DNA of 11,576 nt from Actinomycetota bacterium (GTDB lineage Bacteria > Actinomycetota > Acidimicrobiia > Acidimicrobiales > Ilumatobacteraceae): the NCBI GenBank assembly GCA_005789925.1, contig SXWG01000188.1:1-11576 (forward strand), read 5' to 3'. How positions within the stretch are numbered: position 1 is the stretch's first letter; each line of letters opens with the position of its first letter. The translations under genes and the position numbers were made by a program. Positions 6,135-11,576 of this stretch are shown in pieces. The notes under the pieces are model-generated. The model searched no databases, was not told the origin of the DNA, and was given only the letters and a program-made list of their open reading frames with translations.

Positions 6135-7289
6135 ATGACCGCGACGTCACGAGTCGGCATGAACCTTCTGTGGAGTGTTCCTGGCGTCGGCGGTAGCGAG
6201 GATTACCTATTGCGCCAGTTAATGGGCTTGGCAGAAATCACGCACGAACATGAGATCACGGTGTACGCACCGCGCGGTTTCACACGACGTCATGTGTGGC
6301 TGCGTGATTGCCATCGAGTCATCGAGGCACCAACGTCGTGCACGAATCGTGAAGTGCGCATCGCACTTGAGCACACCTGGCTCGCCGCTGTGTCCCGCCA
6401 GGAGACGATCATGCATCACGGTGGCGGATCTGTTCCGCGAGCAGAGAATGCTTCGACGGTGCTCACCATGCACGATGTGCAGTGGGTGGACTATCCCGAG
6501 TATGTCTCGCCACGCAAGCTCGCATACCTACGACGCATGGTCCCGTGGTCGCTTCGTCGGGCAGATCATGTCGCCGTGCCGTCGCATTTCGTGGCTACGA
6601 CATTGATGCGACATTTTTCTCTCCACGAAGAGAAGGTGTCTGTTGTTCGTCACGGGTTCGAGCCACGATTCGTGGCGGACGTGTCGACAGAGGCCGATGT
6701 TCGAGCACGTTTTGGCTTGCACGGTCGTCGCGTCATCTCCTATCCCGCCATCACTCACCCCCACAAAAACCACCGATTCTTGTTGTCCTTGCTCGCTGGC
6801 CAAGGAGAGTGGGCAGATCCGTCTGTGATACTCGTGTGCACGGGTGGCGAGGGACGTGCAGATGGCGAGGTACACGAACAGGCACGCCAATTGGGACTTT
6901 CCGATCGTGTCCGATTCCTGGGACGTGTGTCGGCCGCTGACCGTAATGGGCTCATCGCATTGTCAGAGGTGATGGTGTTCCCAAGTGAATACGAAGGTTT
7001 CGGTGCACCTGTGATCGAAGCCATGTTGCTCGGAGTTCCTGTGGTGTGCAGCGATCGAGCGAGCATCCCTGAAGTCGTCGGTGATGCAGCCATTGTCCTG
7101 CCACTCGACGACGCTGCGTGGGCCGATGTGTTGTCAACTGTGGCGACTCGACGCGAGCGGCTCGTGGAGGCTGGTCGGCGTCGCGCTGCTCACTTCACAA
7201 CCGCAGAATCAGCCCGAGAGTTGTTGGCGGTGTACGACAAGGTCCTGACTGCCGGTGGTGGGACGCGCCAGAGAAAGACAAGTTCATGA
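6135..7289 (+). CDS. Glycosyltransferase family 4 protein (second of three)
   Basis: This 384-residue GT-B enzyme has an N-terminal GVGGSEDYLLRQL acceptor-side loop (residues 17-29), MHHGGGSVP at 93-101, MHDVQW at 112-117, SYPAITHPHKNHRFLLSLL at 202-220 opening the donor-binding domain, and EX7E EGFGAPVIE at 287-295 followed by GVPVVCSDRASIPEV. Residues 280 onward are closely similar in pattern to the first glycosyltransferase, but the N-terminal halves differ, as expected for enzymes acting on different acceptors. The start has a good ribosome binding site 5 bases upstream. The stop overlaps the next gene as ATGA. It probably adds a successive sugar to the same lipid-linked glycan. The sugar specificity is unknown. 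Confidence 0.92.
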   Translation: MTATSRVGMNLLWSVPGVGGSEDYLLRQLMGLAEITHEHEITVYAPRGFTRRHVWLRDCHRVIEAPTSCTNREVRIALEHTWLAAVSRQETIMHHGGGSVPRAENASTVLTMHDVQWVDYPEYVSPRKLAYLRRMVPWSLRRADHVAVPSHFVATTLMRHFSLHEEKVSVVRHGFEPRFVADVSTEADVRARFGLHGRRVISYPAITHPHKNHRFLLSLLAGQGEWADPSVILVCTGGEGRADGEVHEQARQLGLSDRVRFLGRVSAADRNGLIALSEVMVFPSEYEGFGAPVIEAMLLGVPVVCSDRASIPEVVGDAAIVLPLDDAAWADVLSTVATRRERLVEAGRRRAAHFTTAESARELLAVYDKVLTAGGGTRQRKTSS

Positions 7290-8545
7290 ACAACTCGCGC
7301 CGACCGAATCGTCATCAGCGCGTCGTGGTGCTGTGTCCACATTTCGCACCGGACACCGCACCGACTGGTGACGTGATGACGCGCATCGTGCACGAGATGG
7401 CTGCACTCGATGTCGAGGTGCATGTCGTCACGTCGTTGCCGTGGTACCGATACCACGCCGTCGAAGAAGGTTGGACCGGGCGACTCATCCGACGCGAATG
7501 CACCACATGGGGTTCGGTCACGCGGGTGCACCCTTTTCCCTCGAAGAGCAAACGGAATTTGTTTGCACGCGCAGTCGCTTTCGTCGCCTTCAGTGTTCTT
7601 GCTGGGGTGTGCGCGTTGTTCGTCGGTGGATGGCGTCGTCGTGTCACCGCGATCATCGCGATGTCACCACCATTGACTCTCGGCCTGACCGGATGGTTCG
7701 TTGGCGTCGTTCGACGAGCACCTCTCGTGTTCAACATCCAAGATGTCTTTCCCGATGCCGCCATTCAGACTGGTGCGATCACCAATCGTCGGGTCATCGC
7801 TGTCGCCTCGTGGCTCGAGCGCCTCAGTTACAAGCGTTCGAAGGCGGTGGTCGTGCTCAGCGAAGACCTTCGTCGCAATGTCGCCGCGAAATTGCCGGCA
7901 TCTCTCGCGTCACGAGTCCATGTCATTCCCAATTTCGTCGATTCGGAAGCAATCGTGCCCGCAGATCGCCTGACCGACTACCGGAAGGAGATGTCCATCG
8001 GCGACGAGACCGTTGTCATGTATTCGGGCAATGTCGGCTTTTCTCAGTCACTCGACCTTGTCATCAACGCAGCGCGGTATTTCCCCGACGTCACCTTCCT
8101 CGTCAATGGCGAGGGGAGTGCGCGAGATACGTTGCGCGCCGCGGCCGTCGGTGTCGCGAATATGCGATTCGGTGAGTACCAACCCAAGGAACGTCTGACC
8201 GAAGTACTTGCGACCGGTGACATCCATGTCGTGCCACTTCGTCGCGGACTTGGTTCAGTGAGTGTGCCGTCGAAGACGTACAGCATCTTGGCTGCGGGCA
8301 GGCCAGTGCTAGCTGCGATCGACTCTGACACCGAGGTGACGCGAATCCTCGCGTCAAGTGGTGCTGGTGTCAGCGTCGCACCAGATGATGTAGAGCAGTT
8401 CCGCCGCGGTCTGCGCGAGTTGCTCGAGGATGAGGCCGGTCGTAGGGCGATGGGGACTGCCGGTCGAGCGTGGGTCGAGACACATGTGTCGCCACATGCC
8501 GTCGGTCGGTCATATGTGGATCTGATCAGTTCGGTGGGGAACTAG
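7286..8545 (+). CDS. Glycosyltransferase family 4 protein, WbuB/WcaI-like (third of three)
   Basis: This is a 419-residue GT4 enzyme of the WbuB/WcaI type. The N-terminus VVVLCPHFAPDTAPTGDVMTRI (residues 13-34), LPWYRY at 51-56, NIQDVFPDAAI at 150-160, VIPNFVDSE at 213-221, YSGNVGFSQ at 246-254 and VPSKTYSILAAGRPVLA at 327-343 follow that subfamily. Hydrophobic stretches at about 96-114 and 128-143 suggest monotopic membrane attachment, as in WcaI. Known relatives transfer fucose or N-acetylfucosamine, or are predicted fucosyltransferases in colanic acid synthesis. That agrees with the fucose synthase gene nearby, though specificity is inference. The ATG at 7286 overlaps the previous stop (ATGA); an in-frame start at 7118 would lie deep in the previous gene and was rejected. 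A gap of 19 bases follows before the next gene. Confidence 0.9.
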   Translation: MNNSRRPNRHQRVVVLCPHFAPDTAPTGDVMTRIVHEMAALDVEVHVVTSLPWYRYHAVEEGWTGRLIRRECTTWGSVTRVHPFPSKSKRNLFARAVAFVAFSVLAGVCALFVGGWRRRVTAIIAMSPPLTLGLTGWFVGVVRRAPLVFNIQDVFPDAAIQTGAITNRRVIAVASWLERLSYKRSKAVVVLSEDLRRNVAAKLPASLASRVHVIPNFVDSEAIVPADRLTDYRKEMSIGDETVVMYSGNVGFSQSLDLVINAARYFPDVTFLVNGEGSARDTLRAAAVGVANMRFGEYQPKERLTEVLATGDIHVVPLRRGLGSVSVPSKTYSILAAGRPVLAAIDSDTEVTRILASSGAGVSVAPDDVEQFRRGLRELLEDEAGRRAMGTAGRAWVETHVSPHAVGRSYVDLISSVGN

Positions 8546-8564
8546 CCGGTAGCCTCCTCTCTTT

Positions 8565-9365
8565 GTGGCAAACGGTTCGTCAGCACAGAAAGTTGCTCGT
8601 CTCGCTCGCAAGGGCAAGGGCAAGAAGGTTCGTTTCCAAGGGGGCACACTGTTTCCCTCGGTCATGGCTGTCGTCATCGCGCTCGGTCTCGGTCTCATTG
8701 CCTATGCGCGCACCGAAGCTCCCGACACCGACACGCCTCCTACCACCAATGATCACTGGCACGTGTCGTATGGCATCTACAAGTGTGATGCTTTCCTGCC
8801 GAACCTCGTCGGCAATCTCGAGTCGCCACCCGATCCGAACTTCATCAAGTACGGCGTCCACAGCCACGACGATGGTGTCATCCACTGGCATCCGCAAGCA
8901 CTTGCCACCGGTCGTCGGGCCAAGATGGGTGTCTTCTTTGACACCTACCAACTGAAGGTCACGAACGATTCGCTCGAGTTCCCCGATGACCAGAACGCCG
9001 GAGTCGACTACAAGGTCGGTACCGACAAGTGCAAGAACAAAGATGGCAAAGAGGTTGATGCGCAGGTGAAGGTCGTCGTGTGGGATCAATACGACGATCC
9101 GTCGAAGTCGCAGACATACATCACCGGTTTCGATGACATCCGCATCAAGAAAGACGGCATGGCAATCACCATCGCCTATGTCGCGCCCGGCGTCGACGTG
9201 CCGATGCCTGAATCGGCGAGCAACTTGCCAGAACTTGGTGCTGCCGACGCGGGAGGAGCAACCACGACGACAGTCGTTGGTGCGACAACGACCACCGTCG
9301 CCGGCGACACCACTGCAACGACGACGGCCACCTCGACGACAGTCACGGACACCACCGGCGGCTGA
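8565..9365 (+). CDS. Membrane-anchored His-rich protein with Thr-rich tail, function unknown
   Basis: I do not recognise a named family for this 266-residue protein. Residues 1-28 are strongly basic (KGKGKK at 16-21), followed by one hydrophobic helix at about 29-48 and then a soluble domain. By the positive-inside rule this is a type II anchored protein with its domain outside the cytoplasmic membrane. The domain contains HWH at 64-66, H99-S-H101 and H107-W-H109 within VHSHDDGVIHWH, a possible metal site, and two cysteines (74 and 156) that could form a disulfide. From about 229 the tail is almost all Thr/Ala/Val/Gly, with two tandem GATTTTV(V/A) units. It starts at a GTG with no Shine-Dalgarno; a TAGCCT hexamer at 8550-8555 is a weak -10 candidate. 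Its stop overlaps the next gene's ATG (TGATG), which ties it to the nucleotidyltransferase. A scaffold, a glycan-binding protein or an O-mannosylated envelope protein are all possible. No enzyme motif is evident. Confidence 0.82.
   Translation: MANGSSAQKVARLARKGKGKKVRFQGGTLFPSVMAVVIALGLGLIAYARTEAPDTDTPPTTNDHWHVSYGIYKCDAFLPNLVGNLESPPDPNFIKYGVHSHDDGVIHWHPQALATGRRAKMGVFFDTYQLKVTNDSLEFPDDQNAGVDYKVGTDKCKNKDGKEVDAQVKVVVWDQYDDPSKSQTYITGFDDIRIKKDGMAITIAYVAPGVDVPMPESASNLPELGAADAGGATTTTVVGATTTTVAGDTTATTTATSTTVTDTTGG
9255..9302 (+). repeat. Tandem 8-residue protein repeat GATTTTVV / GATTTTVA
   Basis: Two adjacent 24-base units encode GATTTTVV and GATTTTVA in the Thr-rich tail of the anchored protein. 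The amino acids are repeated, but the codons differ between units (for example GGA GCA ACC against GGT GCG ACA), so the DNA is not a recent tandem copy. Further Thr-rich sequence without exact periodicity follows to residue 264. Confidence 0.6.
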
Positions 9366-10351
9366 TGCGCGCGGTCGTGCTTGTCGGGGGCTTTGGCACC
9401 CGTCTGCGTCCACTCACTCTCGACATCCCGAAGCCCCTTCTTCCGGTCGCCAACGTCCGTCTCCTTGGGCACGTCCTCGCAGCGCTCGGGTCAGCCGGTG
9501 TCACCGAGGCCGTGCTCGCGATCGGTTTCAAACCTGAACCGTTTTTCGAAGCATTCCCCGAGGGAGTGTGCGCCGGTGTGAAGTTGGTGTACGCCGTCGA
9601 ACCTGAACCGATGGACACCGCTGGCGCCATCGGCTTTGCTGCTCGCTTTGCCGGCATCGACGACACGTTCATCGTGGTGAACGGTGACATCCTCACCGAC
9701 GTCGACTATGCGGCACTCGTGACCTTCCACCGTGAACGGGGTCTCGAAGGAACCATTCATCTCATTCCGGTCGACGACGTCACTCAGTTCGGAGTCGTGG
9801 AATCTGACGAGACGTCGCGGGTCACTCGATTCGTCGAAAAGCCCCAGCCACACGAGACCACCAGCCGGTACGTGAACGCAGGTACCTACGTGCTCGAGCC
9901 GTCAGTACTTGCCCGCATTCCAGAAGGCAAGCCACTGTCCATCGAGCGAGTCGTCTTTCCGGAAATGGTGGCCGACGGCCAACTGGCCGCGCGACCAAGC
10001 GACGACTATTGGGTCGACACCGGTCGTCCAGAGACGTACCTCAAGGCGAACCTCGATCTCATCGACGGCACTCGTTCGCTCATCCTTGCGTCGGTCGCGG
10101 CGCAGGCTCACATCCATGCGACCGCTGTGGTGACACATTCGGTGGTGGGCGATTCGTGCACCGTCGGTGAAGGTGCCATCGTCGTCGACTCTGTGTTGTT
10201 GCCGGGGTCGCATGTTGGCGCAGGTGCAAAGGTGGAGCGCTCCCTCGTCATGGGTCGCGTCAATGCAGGTGCCTCTGTCACAGCATGTGTCATCGGCAAA
10301 GATGGAATGGTGGAGGCAGGGGCGCAACTCACTGACGTCAAGATTCCATGA
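9365..10351 (+). CDS. Sugar-phosphate nucleotidyltransferase, probable mannose-1-phosphate guanylyltransferase
   Basis: This 328-residue protein joins a nucleotidyltransferase domain to a left-handed beta-helix tail. Visible: GGFGTRLRPLT at residues 8-18, IPKPLLPV at 21-28 (catalytic Lys23), NGDI at 106-109 (metal-binding Asp), FVEKP at 156-160, NAGTYVLEP at 171-179 and DYWVDTGRPETYLKAN at 214-229. Hexapeptide-type repeats follow from about 243 to the end. This arrangement matches actinobacterial GDP-mannose pyrophosphorylases such as mycobacterial ManB (Rv3264c), which make GDP-mannose from mannose 1-phosphate and GTP. Other sugar nucleotidyltransferases share these motifs, so the sugar is inferred from the architecture and the fucose synthase gene upstream. 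Its ATG overlaps the previous stop (TGATG) and its own stop overlaps the next ATG (ATGA), so it sits in the middle of a coupled unit. Confidence 0.9.
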   Translation: MRAVVLVGGFGTRLRPLTLDIPKPLLPVANVRLLGHVLAALGSAGVTEAVLAIGFKPEPFFEAFPEGVCAGVKLVYAVEPEPMDTAGAIGFAARFAGIDDTFIVVNGDILTDVDYAALVTFHRERGLEGTIHLIPVDDVTQFGVVESDETSRVTRFVEKPQPHETTSRYVNAGTYVLEPSVLARIPEGKPLSIERVVFPEMVADGQLAARPSDDYWVDTGRPETYLKANLDLIDGTRSLILASVAAQAHIHATAVVTHSVVGDSCTVGEGAIVVDSVLLPGSHVGAGAKVERSLVMGRVNAGASVTACVIGKDGMVEAGAQLTDVKIP

Positions 10352-11307
10352 AGCGTGTGATGGTCTGCGGTGGTGCCGGATTCGTCGGCTCGCATCTTGT
10401 CGATCGCCTGCTTGCATCGGGTCATGCGGTGGAAGTCCTCGACGATTTGCGTTCTGGGTCGTTGGTCAATGTCGCAGCAGCGCGCCGATCGGGTGGGCAC
10501 TTCAAGTTTCAGAACATCGATATCACCGATGCATCATTCGGCGACTTGGTGACACTCCGTCGACCCGACGTCATCATCAATCTCACTTCGTTCACGCCGT
10601 CGTCCACCGAGACCGCCGGCGCGCTCGGCAGTGTGTCGGCAGCCGTTGCAGTGCTCGAAGCCGCGCGATTGGCCGAGGTTCAGAAAGTCGTCACGGTGTT
10701 GCCCGCGACGTTGTTGTACGGCGAAGTCGCTGCACGTGACGTTCCCATCAAGGAGGGCCATCTGTCCGAGCCGCGCACCATCGCAGAAGTGTTGGCTCGG
10801 TCAGTGGCTGACATGCACACCGTGTATCGCGACCGACATGCCGTCGAATTCACTGTGCTTGCCGTCGGAGCGGTGTATGGCCCTCGTCAGCGCCCGGAAG
10901 ATTCCGTCGTCGCCTCATTCGTTCAGGCTCATCACGCATCGCGTGCGCCGATTCTCCATGGCGCTGGCAAGCAGACGCGCGACTTCGTCTACGTCGACGA
11001 CGTCGTTGACGCGATTGTTCGTGCAATCGACCGGGCGGGTGGACTCGTGGTCAATGTCGGCACCGGACGCCAAGTCGCCATCGCCGACTTGTGGAATGAC
11101 GTCGCCGGTCGCAGCGCACCCGCACCGCGGGTGAGCGCGGCTCGACCACATGACGTCACGAGGTCTGCACTTTCGCCCGTACGGGCACGCATTCAGCTTG
11201 GTTGGTCACCATTCACCGATTTGGAAGATGGTCTCGCAGAGACACTTCGCGCATATGCCGCGCGTCAAAGTGAAGATGCAGACACTGGTGCAGACGACGC
11301 GTCGTAG
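10348..11307 (+). CDS. Extended SDR (NAD-dependent epimerase/dehydratase family) lacking the catalytic dyad
   Basis: This 319-residue protein has the Rossmann motif CGGAGFVGSH at residues 7-16, Asp32/Asp33 after the second strand (favouring NAD), VYGPRQRPEDS at 177-186 and RDFVYVDDVVDAI at 211-223, all standard in nucleotide-sugar epimerases and dehydratases. The expected active site is missing. The region where YxxxK should lie (residues 138-156, GHLSEPRTIAEVLARSVAD) has no Tyr and no Lys. The usual SS(S/A)xxYG is LPATLLYG at 118-125, with no Ser at the catalytic position. It may be a non-catalytic sugar-nucleotide-binding protein, a partner subunit, or an enzyme with displaced chemistry. 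Its ATG overlaps the previous stop (ATGA). It is the last gene of the run and converges with the cofE-like gene. The position mirrors rmlD near manB in mycobacteria, but it is not clearly RmlD. Confidence 0.88.
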   Translation: MKRVMVCGGAGFVGSHLVDRLLASGHAVEVLDDLRSGSLVNVAAARRSGGHFKFQNIDITDASFGDLVTLRRPDVIINLTSFTPSSTETAGALGSVSAAVAVLEAARLAEVQKVVTVLPATLLYGEVAARDVPIKEGHLSEPRTIAEVLARSVADMHTVYRDRHAVEFTVLAVGAVYGPRQRPEDSVVASFVQAHHASRAPILHGAGKQTRDFVYVDDVVDAIVRAIDRAGGLVVNVGTGRQVAIADLWNDVAGRSAPAPRVSAARPHDVTRSALSPVRARIQLGWSPFTDLEDGLAETLRAYAARQSEDADTGADDAS

Positions 11308-11316
11308 ACGATCGGG

Positions 11317-11332
11317 TGAGCATCGCTGCTCA
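11317..11332. terminator. Short hairpin between convergent genes, possible weak terminator
   Basis: TGAGCA at 11317-11322 and TGCTCA at 11327-11332 are perfect 6-base inverted arms around a TCGC loop, in the gap between the convergent SDR and cofE-like genes. The right arm contains the stop codon of the cofE-like gene. There is no T-run on either side, so intrinsic termination would be weak. It may simply be chance. Confidence 0.3.
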
Positions 11333-11576
11333 GCGAAACAGATCTTCGCTCGCGGGACGCACTATTTCATTGATTGATGAGTCGCGAAACCACGTTGCAT
11401 CGGCTCCGCGCACCACTGCGACGGGTATGCCGCTGCTTTTCCCCATCACCAACTCGGCCGCACTCGCCAGTTCGTCGGCCACGGCCACTTCGGTCACTTG
11501 CATGACACGTCCGAGTGCATCCTCTGTGCCGCGTAGATCGACCACTGCTGCGATGCCCGCCACACCGATGGCGACA
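11330..11576 (-). CDS. cofE: Coenzyme F420-0:L-glutamate ligase (CofE/FbiB N-domain type), partial
   Basis: Only the C-terminal 81 residues are in the window; the gene enters from the right edge. The sequence VAIGVAGIAAVVDLRG, then QVTEVAVADELASAAELVMG, GIPVAVVRG, and the ending VRPASEDLFR match the F420-0:gamma-glutamyl ligase family. That family adds gamma-linked glutamates to the lactyl-phospho-deazaflavin F420-0, using GTP and divalent metal. In mycobacterial FbiB this domain continues into an FMN-binding nitroreductase-like domain. Here a TGA follows EDLFR directly, so the protein is the single-domain form. It converges with the SDR gene across 22 bases. The frame is open to the right edge, so the start lies beyond base 11576. 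Confidence 0.87.
   Translation of the reverse strand, partial: VAIGVAGIAAVVDLRGTEDALGRVMQVTEVAVADELASAAELVMGKSSGIPVAVVRGADATWFRDSSINEIVRPASEDLFR

Noticed and set aside
9240..9362. Thr-codon-rich stretch considered as a DNA tandem repeat or CRISPR-like array
   Set aside because: The units are short, adjacent without spacers, differ in codons and keep the reading frame, so this is a low-complexity protein tail.
8580..9413. Minus-strand open frame of 277 codons opposite the His-rich anchored protein
   Set aside because: The plus-strand protein has a sensible membrane topology and coupling to the next gene. The antisense product is an irregular Arg/Asp-rich sequence. Because the plus-strand protein is unrecognised this was weighed with care, but the start/stop overlap favours the plus strand.
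11294..11305. 12-base perfect palindrome ACGACGCGTCGT at the end of the SDR gene
   Set aside because: It lies inside the coding sequence, has no loop or T-run, and is explained by GAC/GAC/GCG/TCG codons of an Asp-rich tail.

Overview
The window looks like chromosomal DNA from an actinobacterium, most plausibly an uncultured or environmental Acidimicrobiia-type lineage. The grounds are: moderately high GC with strongly GC-biased third codon positions; a DUF3039 protein (an actinobacterial family); an FmdB zinc ribbon with a Cys/His tail; a coenzyme F420 gammaglutamyl ligase gene; and several genes that start right after a TANNNT-like -10 with no room for a leader. The class assignment is inference. 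I saw no insertion sequence, phage gene, tRNA, rRNA or CRISPR array. The window is densely coding, with no gap over about 60 bases.

Left part (1-4001), housekeeping and stress genes. A 5'-truncated dnaE2 (error-prone DNA polymerase, ImuC type) runs off the left edge. It converges with a two-gene minus-strand unit: a DUF3039 protein whose stop codon overlaps the start of a Nudix hydrolase (ATGA). Diverging from that unit is a small FmdB-family zinc ribbon gene. It converges on a minus-strand rhomboid intramembrane protease that carries an N-terminal Cys/His zinc-binding module.

Centre and right part (4052-11307), a glycan locus. A GDP-L-fucose synthase-like SDR is on the minus strand. Starting 38 bases away in the other direction is a tightly packed plus-strand run: three GT4-type glycosyltransferases, a membrane-anchored His-rich protein with a Thr-rich tail that I do not recognise, a mannose-1-phosphate guanylyltransferase-like nucleotidyltransferase with a left-handed beta-helix tail, and an extended SDR whose Tyr/Lys catalytic residues are missing. 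Start and stop codons overlap or nearly touch at five of the junctions or pairs in the window (ATGA, TGATG), so most of the run is probably one translationally coupled operon. The simplest reading is synthesis of GDP-mannose, its conversion toward GDP-fucose (the GDP-mannose 4,6-dehydratase is not in the window), and assembly of a deoxyhexose-containing surface glycan or cell-wall linker.

Right edge. A minus-strand cofE-like gene (F420-0:gamma-glutamyl ligase) enters from the right and ends just after the SDR. A nucleotidyltransferase, an SDR and glycosyltransferases beside an F420 ligase gene recall the mycobacterial fbiA-fbiB / manB / wbbL / rmlD neighbourhood, which suggests an ancient conserved block.

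The points most worth a second look are the unknown His-rich anchored protein inside the glycan operon, the SDR without its catalytic dyad, and the very compact divergent promoter between the fucose synthase and the first glycosyltransferase.
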